A stretch of 64,000 nucleotides of DNA from PALSA-505 sp036501145 (GTDB lineage: Bacteria > Actinomycetota > Actinomycetes > Streptosporangiales > Streptosporangiaceae), in assembly GCA_036501145.1 (NCBI GenBank), contig DASYAV010000120.1, positions 62,001-126,000 of the forward strand, written 5' to 3'. The notes under the pieces were generated by a model, which did not search any database, was not told the DNA's origin, and saw only the letters and a list, made by a program, of their open reading frames with translations. The position numbers and the translations under genes are program-made. Of the stretch, positions 42,395 to 50,760 are shown one piece after another (the first letter of the stretch is position 1; every line of letters begins with the position of its first letter).

Positions 42395-42525
42395 ACTGAC
42401 CGTCAGTTCGCTCATTTGAGCGCGAATCGCTCATAGCGAGCAGCTGACTACCGAACACACTGGGCCGATCACTGGGCAAAGTCAAGAAAAACTGCCAATA
42501 TGAGGTTGGTGCGCTCAAATGAGCG
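42395..42525. promoter_or_regulatory. Paired SorC-type operators in the divergent promoter
   Basis: CGCTCATTTGAGCGC at 42409-42423 is the exact reverse complement of GCGCTCAAATGAGCG at 42511-42525. The sites are 102 bases apart, about ten helical turns, and each is a GCTCA-2-TGAGC dyad. A third dyad, ACTGAC-C-GTCAGT, lies at 42395-42407, and a degenerate GCTCATAGCGAGC is near 42429. The arrangement suggests looping by a tetrameric SorC-family repressor over both promoters. The right-hand site covers ATG 42519, supporting ATG 42543 as the regulator's start. Confidence 0.75.
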
Positions 42526-42542
42526 TCCGGCGGGGAGGGCGC

Positions 42543-43502
42543 ATGACAAAGCTGTCCGCGGCCCGGCCTGCGGAGATCGTGCTGGCCGCCCGCGTGGCGC
42601 GGGAGTTCTACCTCGGCGGCGTGTCCAAGGTGGACATCGCCGACCGGCTCGGCATCAGCCGGTTCCGGGTGGCCAGGCTGCTCGAGTCGGCGCGCGAGAC
42701 CGGCATGGTGCGGATCGAGATCGGGCTGCCCGGCGGCACCCTGGACGCCGGGCTGTCCGCCGAGCTGTGCTCGGCCTTCGGCCTCAAGCACGCGTTCGCC
42801 TACAACTTCCCCGATGATGACGAGCGGGCGCTGCGGCGGCGCATCGGCGAGGTGGCCGGCCAGGCGCTGATGGACATCATCACGCCGCAGGACGTGCTCG
42901 GTATGTGCTGGGCCCGCTCGCTCAGCGAACTCGCCGCCACGCTCTCCCGGATGCCGCCGTGCCCGATCGTCCAGCTCACCGGGGCGGTGCCGCCACCCGA
43001 CGGCCGCGACCTGCTCGACCTGGTGCGTGGCGTGGCCCGGATCGGCGGCGGGCCCGCGCACGTGTTCTACGCGCCCATGATCGTGGACGACGCCGAGACC
43101 GCGGCCGTCATCCGCCGCCAGACTGACGTGGCCGGCGCGTTCGCGCTGGTGCCCTCGGTGACCGTCACCATGCTCGCGGTCGGTGCCTGGGCACCCGGCC
43201 TGTCCACCATCTACGACGCGCTCAGCCAGAAGGAGCGTGAGGCCATGGGCCGGCTCGGCGTGTGCGCGGAGATGGCCGGGGTGTTCCTCGGTGAGGACGG
43301 CAGGCCCGTGCGGACCGCGCTGGACAGCCGCATGATCGTGACCCCGGGTACGGCGCTGGCGAAGATCCCGTGCGTCATCGCGGTCGCCTACGGCCTGCCG
43401 AAGTTCGCGGCGGTCCAGGCCGCGCTCCGCGGCGGCATGATCCACGGCCTGGTCACCCACACCAGCCTGGCCAGGGCGCTGCTCGGCCAGGCGCCGTTTT
43501 AG
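42543..43502 (+). CDS. SorC/DeoR-family sugar-binding transcriptional regulator
   Basis: About 319 residues. The N-terminal helix-turn-helix is VAREFYLGGVSKVDIADRLGISRFRVARLLESARETGMVRIEI. The C-terminal sugar-binding (SorC) domain contains DVLGMCWARSLSELAATL and a final GLPKFAAVQAALRGGMIHGLVTHTSLARALL. Family members are tetramers that respond to phosphorylated sugars or polyols. ATG 42543 follows GGGAGGG closely; ATG 42519 lies inside an operator. It should control the divergent polyol transport operon. The phosphotransferase gene starts three bases after its stop. Confidence 0.92.
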   Translation: MTKLSAARPAEIVLAARVAREFYLGGVSKVDIADRLGISRFRVARLLESARETGMVRIEIGLPGGTLDAGLSAELCSAFGLKHAFAYNFPDDDERALRRRIGEVAGQALMDIITPQDVLGMCWARSLSELAATLSRMPPCPIVQLTGAVPPPDGRDLLDLVRGVARIGGGPAHVFYAPMIVDDAETAAVIRRQTDVAGAFALVPSVTVTMLAVGAWAPGLSTIYDALSQKEREAMGRLGVCAEMAGVFLGEDGRPVRTALDSRMIVTPGTALAKIPCVIAVAYGLPKFAAVQAALRGGMIHGLVTHTSLARALLGQAPF

Positions 43503-43505
43503 GGT

Positions 43506-44561
43506 ATGGCTTACCCCGTGAGGTCATCAGACGTGCCGGCCCCGCCCGGCCGAGGGGTGGCGACGGCCGCCGTCACCCCGGCTGCGGCGGCTCCGGCGGC
43601 TCCGGCGCACGCCACCCCGGCCGCGGCGGTCCCGGCTGCTGCCGCGCCGGCGCAGGGTGCGGTGCCGGCCGCTGCGGTGCCGGCTCAGGGTGTGGTTCCT
43701 GCCCAGGGTGTGGTTCCGGCACAGGCTGCGGTGGTTCCGGCTGCGGGCGCGGCGGCTCCGGCTCCGGCTGGTGTGGCGGCTGGCCGCGGCGGCGACGGGC
43801 CGATGCCGGGCGGCACCGCCAACCGCGGGCTGGTGATCAGGGCCGGCGCCACAGTCCGCAGGCCGCTCGCCCCCGGCCGTGCAGCCACCCACGCCCTGCT
43901 CGCCCACCTCGCCGCGGCCGGCTTCGACGGCGCGCCACGGGTGCTGGCGGCCGGGCCCGCCACCGAGACGCTCACCTACATGGACGGCTGGGCCGCCGTC
44001 CCGCCGCTGACCGGCGATCTGCTCACCGAGCAGGCGCTGGCCAGCGTGGCCGACCTGCTCCGCCGCTACCACCAGGCGGTGGCCTCGTTCGACCCGGCCG
44101 GCTACCAATGGCCGCGTCGCCTGCCGCCCCGCTACACCACCGGGCTGGTCAGCCACAACGACGTGCACCCGGCGAACCTGATCTTCCGGGCCGGCCGCGC
44201 GGTGGCACTCATCGACTTCGATCTGGCCGGGCCGGGCTGCGCCGCCTGGGACCTGGCCACCGCGGCGCGACACTGGTGCCCGCTGTACGACGAGCGCGAC
44301 GTCACCGACTCCCGGCAGGGCCGGGCGCTCACCCGGTTCCGGCTGCTGCTCGAGGCGTACGGACTGGCCCGGGCGCAGCGGCGCGAAGCCGCCGAGACGA
44401 TCCTGGCCAACCACGACTGGAGCTGCGCCGTCATCACCGAAGCGGTTGGGGCCGGGCACAGTGGCTTCACCGACTGCTGGAACGACATCGGCGGAGTGAT
44501 GACCCGCTCCCGCGCCTGGCTCGAGTCCCACCACCACGACCTGCTCGCCTCCGCCGGCTGA
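43506..44561 (+). CDS. Aminoglycoside-phosphotransferase-fold kinase with Ala/Pro-rich N-terminus
   Basis: This 351-residue protein has about 85 low-complexity Ala/Pro/Val residues at residues 20-95 (repeats of VPAQG and APAA). A compact APH-like kinase lobe follows. The catalytic loop is SHNDVHPANLIF (HxDxxxxN), and the metal-binding motif is IDFDLAGPG. A clear N-lobe Lys motif is hard to find, and the N-lobe looks short. Such kinases phosphorylate small molecules; the substrate is unknown. It is directly downstream of the SorC regulator, so it may phosphorylate the imported polyol or its product. Confidence 0.78.
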   Translation: MAYPVRSSDVPAPPGRGVATAAVTPAAAAPAAPAHATPAAAVPAAAAPAQGAVPAAAVPAQGVVPAQGVVPAQAAVVPAAGAAAPAPAGVAAGRGGDGPMPGGTANRGLVIRAGATVRRPLAPGRAATHALLAHLAAAGFDGAPRVLAAGPATETLTYMDGWAAVPPLTGDLLTEQALASVADLLRRYHQAVASFDPAGYQWPRRLPPRYTTGLVSHNDVHPANLIFRAGRAVALIDFDLAGPGCAAWDLATAARHWCPLYDERDVTDSRQGRALTRFRLLLEAYGLARAQRREAAETILANHDWSCAVITEAVGAGHSGFTDCWNDIGGVMTRSRAWLESHHHDLLASAG

Positions 44562-44589
44562 CCCGGCTCTGCCAGGCCCAGGCAGTGGG

Positions 44590-45942
44590 CTAGCTGGCCA
44601 TCGTCCAGTTCTGGCCGTTCCAGTGGTCATACAGCGGGTACCAGGGGCCGGAGTCCTGGTAGGAGCCGACCGCCCAGACGTCGTCGGCGGAGATCGCCGC
44701 GATGCCGATGAGGTTGCTGTACGTCGAGGTGGGGGCCGGTGCCGATACCGGCTGCCAGCTGGTCCCGTTCCAGTGCTCGGTCATCGGCATCTCGCCGCCC
44801 GAGGGTGTCTCGAACCAGCCGTCGCACCAGGCGTCGCTGGCACTCAGCGCGGTCGGCACGAACAGGAAGGTGGGCAGCGGCGGGCTGGCCACCGCCACCC
44901 GGCGCCAGCGCGTCCCGTCCCAGCGTTCGGCCAGCGCCTGGAACCGCTGGGTCGTGTTGTTCCAGGTGGAGCCGACGGCCAGGACGTCGCGGGCGGAGAC
45001 CGCGCTGACCCCCTGCAGGTCGTAGTTGTCCACGGCGATCTTCGGGGTTTTGACGATCGACCAGGTGGCCCCGTTCCAGTGCTCGGCGAGCGTGGAGTAC
45101 TGGATGTTGAGCTCGGCCCAGTACCCGACGGCCCAGATGTTGCGGGCCGAGACGACCGTGATCTGGTTCAGCTGGTTCGCGTTCACGCCGGCCACGTTGG
45201 GGCTGCTGACGAGCAGCCAGCCGGCGCCGTTCCAGTGCTGAATCTCGGTCACGATGATGCCGTTCACGTATCCGTTGCCGACCGCCCACACGTTGCCCGC
45301 CGAGACGGCGGTGACGCTGTCGAGCATGTTGAGGTCGGAGCCCAGGCTCGGGCTCGGCACCACCGACCAGCTGCTGCCGTCCCAGTGCTCGATCAGCGTG
45401 AGCTGTCCCCCCGAACTTGACGAGACCTCGGCCCCGACCGCCCACACGTCGTCCGCCGAGACGGCCGCGACCGCGTTCAGGTAGCTCTTGCTCGTGTTCG
45501 CCGGGGCGGGCACCGGCACCTGCGTCCAGCTGCTGCCGTCCCAGTGCTCGGCGACCGGCAGGTAGGTACCGCCCGACTGGTAGGCGCCGACGGCCCAGAC
45601 ATCCTGGCTGGACACCGCCGCTGCCCCGGACAGGTTGCCCGGCGACGGAGCGCTGGTGCCGGGTGCCGCCGCCCCGGCCCGCGCCCGCGGCCTCGGCACA
45701 CTGATCCGGGTGTGGCCGCTCGCCGTGGGCAGCAGCCTGGCCTCGCCCGGCGCAGCGGGGGCCTCGCCCGCGCGGGCAGTGCCGGGCACGGTGGCGCGGG
45801 GCGTGCTGGCCCAGGACGGTGCGGCCGCTCCGGCCACGGTCAGGCTGGCGGCGGCCAGCGTGACGGCCAGCCCGGCGGTCCACAGCCGCCGGGGCCTCCC
45901 GTCACTTGCCCGGCGCACAGAAGCTGGCGTCGATCCGCGCAT
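44590..45942 (-). CDS. Secreted seven-repeat beta-propeller protein
   Basis: This 450-residue protein has a long signal peptide (LWTAGLAVTLAAASLTVAGAAAPSWA), then a 60-residue Ala/Pro-rich linker. Seven repeats follow that alternate VSADDVWAVGSY-like and EHWNGSSWTQVPVP-like sequence, up to the last residue. Seven repeats suggest a seven-bladed propeller. No catalytic motif or anchor is visible. The sixth repeat is the most divergent (LSASDAWCDGWF). GGAGG lies six bases from the ATG. It converges with the phosphotransferase gene. It is probably an extracellular binding protein. Confidence 0.8.
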   Translation of the reverse strand: MRGSTPASVRRASDGRPRRLWTAGLAVTLAAASLTVAGAAAPSWASTPRATVPGTARAGEAPAAPGEARLLPTASGHTRISVPRPRARAGAAAPGTSAPSPGNLSGAAAVSSQDVWAVGAYQSGGTYLPVAEHWDGSSWTQVPVPAPANTSKSYLNAVAAVSADDVWAVGAEVSSSSGGQLTLIEHWDGSSWSVVPSPSLGSDLNMLDSVTAVSAGNVWAVGNGYVNGIIVTEIQHWNGAGWLLVSSPNVAGVNANQLNQITVVSARNIWAVGYWAELNIQYSTLAEHWNGATWSIVKTPKIAVDNYDLQGVSAVSARDVLAVGSTWNNTTQRFQALAERWDGTRWRRVAVASPPLPTFLFVPTALSASDAWCDGWFETPSGGEMPMTEHWNGTSWQPVSAPAPTSTYSNLIGIAAISADDVWAVGSYQDSGPWYPLYDHWNGQNWTMAS

Positions 45943-46074
45943 GGCACACCTCCGGCGTTGCCGGGCACATTCCGGTCACCTCGAGTATCGGAGCCTGGCC
46001 GGGCGGTAGCGATCGCTCAAAAGACTGAAATTTCCTCCGTTGACCGCGGCCGGGACGCGCGCCAGGATGTCTCC

Positions 46075-46755
46075 GTGCAGATGACCGTCGCCTACGCCTC
46101 GGCCGTCACCGTGTCCATCCCGATTTTCGTGCTGGCCGCCGGGGCCGAGGCACGAGCGGTCAGGGAACGGCTGCGGCGGCCCGATCCGGAGTGGGAACGG
46201 GCGTTCGCCGACTACCGGGCCGAGCACAAGCTGGATCTGGCCGGCCGCCCGTCGGAGGTGTTCGGCTACTTCCGCGGTGTGCCCTGGGTGTCCCGGCTCT
46301 ACCTGGCCGAGCGGATCCTGGCCATCTGCGCCGCGCTGGTCTGGCTCGCCGTCTTCGTGCTGCTGGCGGTGGCCGAGCTGCGCAGCCTGGTCTGGCTGGC
46401 CGACGGCTCGCCGCCGGGCAACACCGGGCTGGCCGGCTTCGCGCTGCTGTCCGTCGCCGTCGCGATGGCGGCGCTGATCCTCGCCCCCGCGGCGTACCTG
46501 CTCGTCCCGCTGGCGCTGCCGTTCGATCTCATCCCGAAAGGGCTGAAGGACGAGGTCAAGACGAAGATCGGGGAAGGGAAGAGCCGGAGCTTCCTGCGGC
46601 TCACGCTGAGCGAACTCGAGGGTGCGGTGGACCGCGCGGCCAGCAAGCTCGACGATGAGACCGGGCGGACCGCGGCGCCCACCGGTGAGCCGGGCGAGGG
46701 ACCGGAGCAGGCCACCGGCCCGGCGGAGCAGGCCACCGGCCCGGCGGAGCAGTAA
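46075..46755 (+). CDS. Membrane protein of unknown function
   Basis: About 226 residues with three hydrophobic segments: one at the N-terminus (ASAVTVSIPIFVLAAGAEA) and two centrally (ILAICAALVWLAVFVLLAVAEL and AGFALLSVAVAMAALILAPAAYLLVPLAL). A charged C-terminal helix follows, then a tail in which EQATGPA is repeated. GTG 46075 lies seven bases after AGGA; ATG 46081 is the alternative. It is not a family I recognise. It converges with the ArsR gene 10 bases away. Confidence 0.7.
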   Translation: MQMTVAYASAVTVSIPIFVLAAGAEARAVRERLRRPDPEWERAFADYRAEHKLDLAGRPSEVFGYFRGVPWVSRLYLAERILAICAALVWLAVFVLLAVAELRSLVWLADGSPPGNTGLAGFALLSVAVAMAALILAPAAYLLVPLALPFDLIPKGLKDEVKTKIGEGKSRSFLRLTLSELEGAVDRAASKLDDETGRTAAPTGEPGEGPEQATGPAEQATGPAEQ

Positions 46756-46765
46756 GCGCGCCGGC

Positions 46766-47731
46766 TCACCCGCCGGTCCGGAGCCTGGCGAGCTGGTCGC
46801 CGGCCGGGGTGCGGTAGTAGAGCACCGACCGGCCGGACCGGCGGCGCTGGGCCAGCCCGGCATCTAGCAGCACCTTGAGGTGGCCGCCCACGGTGCCCAG
46901 CGTGTACCCGGTCACCGCGACGAGCTGGCTGGTGCTGCGCGGTTCGGCCAGCAGCACCAGGATGCGGGCCCGCACCGGCCCGATCAGGGCACCCAGCGCG
47001 CCGGGCGGCGCGACCCGGTGCACGTCGGCCAGCAGGCCCTGGCAGGGGTAGACGATCGCGTAGTAGTCGGGCTCGGTCCATTCGAACCAGGCCCGGCTCG
47101 ACGTGGTCGGCACGAAGTAGAGCTGCGCGTGGTGCAGGTCGCGGGGCGGGTAGTCGTAGGCGTTGATCCGCAGCCGGCCGCCGCCGAGCCAGCGCATGCC
47201 CGGCCGCATGCCCTCAAGCGCGGCGGCCCAGCCGCCCGAGCTGAGCCGCTGGGTCCGCGACACGATGTCGGCCTCCAGCAGCCTGCGCCGCCTGGGCCAG
47301 TCCGGGCGGACCGCGTGCGTCCAGGCCCATTCCAGCAGCTCGGCAGCCCGGCGCGGGATGTCAGGCACCCGCAGCAGCGCGGGAAGCGGCCCGCCCAGCG
47401 CGTACTCCAGATCGGCCGCGGCGACCGCCGGCGGGGTCTGTCTGACCCGCCGCAGCTCGTCGTGGAAGGTGCGGTCATCCGGCTGCGGCGGCGCCATGAT
47501 GAAGTCCGCGGTCCACCGTGGCTGGAACGCCGCCTCGATCAGGCCCGCGGTCACCGGCTCCTCCGCGAGCCATCGCTCGAACGCCGGCCGCTGCGCGCCG
47601 ACCCACCGCCGCTGCACCACGCCCCGCTCCCGCCCGGTCAGCGCGGCCAGCGCCGCCGCCGTCTCGGCCAGGGGCGAGACCGCGAACCGGCCGCCGGCCA
47701 GCACGTCCGCCCCGATCCGCCAGATCCCCAC
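46766..47731 (-). CDS. ArsR-type winged-helix regulator with N-terminal DUF5937-like domain
   Basis: This 321-residue protein has an N-terminal domain of about 220 residues without DNA-binding features, resembling DUF5937. The C-terminal winged helix is GPVRARILVLLAEPRSTSQLVAVTGYTLGTVGGHLKVLLDAGLAQRRRSGRSVLYYR. This fusion is common beside MFS genes in actinobacteria, where it represses the transporter. A GTG start is used. It diverges from the MFS gene, and the AAGTTTCG/CGAAACTT dyad in the gap is the likely operator. Confidence 0.88.
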   Translation of the reverse strand: MGIWRIGADVLAGGRFAVSPLAETAAALAALTGRERGVVQRRWVGAQRPAFERWLAEEPVTAGLIEAAFQPRWTADFIMAPPQPDDRTFHDELRRVRQTPPAVAAADLEYALGGPLPALLRVPDIPRRAAELLEWAWTHAVRPDWPRRRRLLEADIVSRTQRLSSGGWAAALEGMRPGMRWLGGGRLRINAYDYPPRDLHHAQLYFVPTTSSRAWFEWTEPDYYAIVYPCQGLLADVHRVAPPGALGALIGPVRARILVLLAEPRSTSQLVAVTGYTLGTVGGHLKVLLDAGLAQRRRSGRSVLYYRTPAGDQLARLRTGG

Positions 47732-47786
47732 CCGTCACACCGCCTCTCCCACCCACTCCGGGGCCTCTCCCCATTCACCCCGGCGG

Positions 47787-47810
47787 AAGTTTCGCCTGTA
47801 CCCGAAACTT
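47787..47810. promoter_or_regulatory. Candidate ArsR operator AAGTTTCG-8-CGAAACTT
   Basis: A perfect 8-base inverted repeat with an 8-base spacer lies between the divergent arsR-type and MFS genes, 35 bases before the MFS GTG. The same element, with its flank, is present upstream of the deleted MFS copy at about 50700. Its position and symmetry suit a winged-helix dimer. Confidence 0.65.
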
Positions 47811-47845
47811 TAGGCATCGCCGGCCCGCGTCGCGACGCTGGATCC

Positions 47846-49072
47846 GTGGCTACCTACCGTGAACTGTTCGAAGTACCCGAGTTCGGCGCGCTGTTCGGCG
47901 TGGCGACCGTCCAGGTGGCGGCGAGCACGGTCCAGGGTCTCGCCCTGGGCACGATCGTCTACACCATTACCCGGTCGCCGCTGCTGGCCTCGCTGGCCAT
48001 GTTCGGCTCCTCCTTCGCCCAGGTCGTTGGCGCACTGACGCTGCTGTCCGCGGCCGACCGGGTGCCGCCCAGGGCCGCGATGCTCGGCATCGGTGCCGTT
48101 TTCACCGGCACCGGGCTGCTGCTGGCCGTTCCCGGCCTGCCGGTCTGGGCGCTGCTGCTGGTGACCCTGATCGCCGGGCTGGGCAGCGCGGCGGGCGGCG
48201 GGATCAAGTGGGGCCTGCTCACCGAGATCCTCCCCGGCGGCACGTACATACTCGGCCGGTCGGTGTTCAACATGTCCGTCGGGATCATGCAGATCGCCGG
48301 CTTCGCGGTGAGCGGTGTCCTGGTGGACCTGGTGTCCCCGCGCGGAGCCCTGCTGGTGGCCGCGGGCCTGTACCTGGCGTCCACGCTGGCGACCGGGTTC
48401 GCGGTCAGGGCGCGCCCGCCGCGGGCGGCCGGGCGGCCCTCGGTCGGCGAGACCCTGCGGGTCAACGCGAGGCTGTGGTCGCAGCCCGCCCGCAGGTACA
48501 TCTACCTGGCGCTGTGGGTGCCGAACGGGCTGATCGTCGGGTGCGAGGCGCTCTTCGTCCCCTACAGCACCCGGCTCGCCAGCGTGCTGTTCGTCGCGTC
48601 GGCCGGCGGAATGCTGGCCGGCGACACCACGATGGGCCGGTTCGTGCCGTCGCGGTGGCGGCGCCGGCTGGCCTCGCCGCTGCGGCTGCTGCTCGCCGCC
48701 CCCTACCTGGTGTTCGTGCTGCGGCCGCCGTTCGCCGTCGCCGTGCTGGCCGTCGGCATCGCGTCCTACGGCTACAGCGCCAGCCTGCTGCTGCAGGACC
48801 GGCTGGTGGCGGTCACTCCGGGCGCGATCCAGGGCCAGGCGCTCGGCCTGGCCAGTGCGGGCACGCTGACCATGCAGGCGGTCGGCGCGGCCCTCACCGG
48901 TGCGGTCGCCCAGTGGCTCGCCGTCCCGGTCACGATGACGGTGACGGCGGCCGCCTCCGTCGCGGTCACACTGGCCCTGACCCCGGGCCTGATGCAGCCG
49001 GTGCGCCAGTCCCAGCTGGTGGGCCGGTCCCAGCCCGTGTCAACCCAGCCGGCTGATCCGGTGAGCAGCTGA
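47846..49072 (+). CDS. MFS transporter
   Basis: This 408-residue major facilitator protein of about 12 helices begins ATYRELFEVPEFGALFGVATVQVAASTVQGLALGTIVY. An RVPPRAAMLGIG loop follows the first helix pair. The C-terminal half contains LLQDRLVAVTPGAIQGQALGLASAG, typical of transporters paired with ArsR/DUF5937 regulators. GTG 47846 is the start; the upstream frame is antisense to the regulator. The substrate is unknown. A second, internally deleted copy lies at 50761. Confidence 0.9.
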   Translation: MATYRELFEVPEFGALFGVATVQVAASTVQGLALGTIVYTITRSPLLASLAMFGSSFAQVVGALTLLSAADRVPPRAAMLGIGAVFTGTGLLLAVPGLPVWALLLVTLIAGLGSAAGGGIKWGLLTEILPGGTYILGRSVFNMSVGIMQIAGFAVSGVLVDLVSPRGALLVAAGLYLASTLATGFAVRARPPRAAGRPSVGETLRVNARLWSQPARRYIYLALWVPNGLIVGCEALFVPYSTRLASVLFVASAGGMLAGDTTMGRFVPSRWRRRLASPLRLLLAAPYLVFVLRPPFAVAVLAVGIASYGYSASLLLQDRLVAVTPGAIQGQALGLASAGTLTMQAVGAALTGAVAQWLAVPVTMTVTAAASVAVTLALTPGLMQPVRQSQLVGRSQPVSTQPADPVSS

Positions 49073-49211
49073 GCCGGGCGCAGCCGTCACGGAAAATCGG
49101 GGTGGCCTGCCCCTTACCTTCGTGAGGTGGATGACGGCGTAAAGGCGCTGTTGCGGGCGGGATTGGCGGTGGGCGGGCGTTTGAGCGCGGGAATGCACGG
49201 AAGAGACGGGT

Positions 49212-50036
49212 ATGCGATACACGGCTACTGCGCCTCCGTCAGCCCGGGCCCGGCGCGCCTCCCACAGCCCGGCCGCGCATGGCCTGGCCCGGGCAGGCCT
49301 CGCCGCCCGCGGCGTCCTTTACATCCTCATCGGCTGGGTCGCGATCCTGGTCGCCTTTGGCCAGACCTCGGGGAGCGACGCCAGTCAGGCGGGTGCGCTG
49401 CATTTGCTCGCCAGGCAGCCCTACGGCCTGGTATTGCTGTGGCTGCTCGGCATCGGATTTGCGGGATATGCATTGTGGCGGTTCAGCGAAGCTGCCTTCG
49501 GCGTGGCTGGGGAGGGGACAGGCGCCGGTGCCCGGCTGAAGTCACTGGTCCGTGGGCTGGTCTACGCCTTCTTCGCCTACCTGACCTTCGAGATCATCGC
49601 CGGAACGGCCGGCAATTCGGCCAAGAAGCAGCAGGATCTGACCGCCAAGGTCATGCATCACCCTGGCGGGCAGCTGCTGGTCGGCATCGTCGGCGCGGTG
49701 ATCGTGATCATCGGCGTGGCCCTGGTAATCGAGGGCCTGCGCCGCAAGTTCCTCAAGAACCTGCGGACGTCGCAGATGAGCCCGCGGGCACGCCGCGTTG
49801 TCGAGCGGCTCGGCATGATCGGGACCGCAGCCCGCGGCGTGGTGTTCGCCTTGGCGGGCGTGCTGGTGATCGACGCGGCCGTGACCTACAAGCCGGCGAA
49901 GGCCGGCGGCATCGACAAGGCGCTGCTCACCCTGCGCGATCAGCCGTTCGGCCAGGTGCTGCTGATCCTCGCAGCGCTCGGACTGATCATCTTCGGCATC
50001 TACGGCCTGTGCGAAGCGCGGTGGCAGAAGGTGTAG
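49212..50036 (+). CDS. DUF1206 membrane protein
   Basis: This 274-residue protein has six hydrophobic helices arranged as three repeats of a two-helix DUF1206 unit. Each repeat starts with a Gly/Ala-Arg-Gly-hydrophobic motif: ARAGLAARGVLYILIGWVAI, LKSLVRGLVYAFFAYLTFEI and MIGTAARGVVFALAGVLVI. The family is widespread in actinobacteria and of unknown function. The 139-base gap before it holds no recognisable feature beyond a GAAGAGA near the start codon. It overlaps the next gene by 16 bases. Confidence 0.9.
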   Translation: MRYTATAPPSARARRASHSPAAHGLARAGLAARGVLYILIGWVAILVAFGQTSGSDASQAGALHLLARQPYGLVLLWLLGIGFAGYALWRFSEAAFGVAGEGTGAGARLKSLVRGLVYAFFAYLTFEIIAGTAGNSAKKQQDLTAKVMHHPGGQLLVGIVGAVIVIIGVALVIEGLRRKFLKNLRTSQMSPRARRVVERLGMIGTAARGVVFALAGVLVIDAAVTYKPAKAGGIDKALLTLRDQPFGQVLLILAALGLIIFGIYGLCEARWQKV

Positions 50037-50557
50037 CCCCGCTGGCAGGCCGGCCTGGCGAGGCTGAAGACGAGGTACTCGCCGACGACGTCCGGCTAGT
50101 CCGGTGGGCGGGCCCAGCGTTTGTGCTGTTTTCGGTGATACTGCTGCCCTGGAGCATCTACCTGGGGTTCTCGCTGCCATCGCGCCAGCTGTCCCCGCAC
50201 TACGACATCGCCTGGGTCGGGTTCGACGTGTTCCTCATGACGGCGCTCGCCAGCACAGGTTACTTCGCGCTACGGCGGTCGGCGTTCCTGGCCATAACCG
50301 CGGCCGCCACCGCGACCCTGCTCGTCGTAGACGCTTGGTTCGACAACATGACCTCGCCACGGCGCCAGCTTCCCGAGGCGATCATTTTGGCGGTCTTCAT
50401 CGAGCTGCCTCTCGCGGCGCTGTGCGCCTGGCTGAGCTACCACACTCAGCATCTGGAAGAGCGGCGTGTTGTCTTGCTGCTGCGCCGCAGGCGCATGGGC
50501 CGACTCCGGCCATCGCAGAAGAGCTTGACAGGAAGATGGGGGCACCCCCGCGGTTGA
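50021..50557 (+). CDS. Four-helix membrane protein of unknown function
   Basis: About 178 residues, with four hydrophobic segments: WAGPAFVLFSVILLPWSIYLGFSL, WVGFDVFLMTALASTGYFAL, AFLAITAAATATLLVVDAW and AIILAVFIELPLAALCAWLSY. A highly basic C-terminal tail follows (RRRRMGRLRPSQK). GTG 50021 overlaps the end of the DUF1206 gene, suggesting coupling; the frame is open further upstream but lies over that gene. No family was recognised. Confidence 0.72.
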   Translation: MAEGVAPLAGRPGEAEDEVLADDVRLVRWAGPAFVLFSVILLPWSIYLGFSLPSRQLSPHYDIAWVGFDVFLMTALASTGYFALRRSAFLAITAAATATLLVVDAWFDNMTSPRRQLPEAIILAVFIELPLAALCAWLSYHTQHLEERRVVLLLRRRRMGRLRPSQKSLTGRWGHPRG

Positions 50558-50564
50558 GGGCCGG

Positions 50565-50670
50565 TCAGCCGGCCGGCGTCTCGCCGGCCAGCCCGGCCCG
50601 CTCCGCACGGCGGCGGGCGCGCCGCTCGAGCACGGTGTGCCGGCGGTGCAGCGACGCAGGCCACCAGTTC
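50565..50670 (-). pseudogene. MMPL transporter 3' remnant
   Basis: On the minus strand this reads NWWPASLHRRHTVLERRA... and ends ...LAGETPAG before TGA. The intact MMPL protein at 61221-63557 ends NWWPAQLHEPHARLERSA...ELAGETPGA. Only the last 35 codons survive; the sequence upstream on the minus strand switches abruptly to DNA resembling the MFS promoter flank. This is therefore a degraded fragment of a second MMPL gene, left by deletion. Confidence 0.75.
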
Positions 50671-50697
50671 CTCTCCCCACCCGCTCCGGTCATCTCT

Positions 50698-50760
50698 CCG
50701 GAAGTTTCGCCTGTACCCGAAACTTTAGGCATCGCCGGCCCGCGTCGCGACGCTGGAACC
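50698..50760 (+). repeat. Duplicate of the MFS promoter region
   Basis: The stretch from CGGAAGTTTCG to the GTG is essentially identical to 47783-47845 (one base differs near the GTG) and includes the AAGTTTCG/CGAAACTT dyad. Homology runs on into the first codons of the MFS gene. It marks a recent segmental duplication about 2.9 kb away, or gene conversion. Confidence 0.85.
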
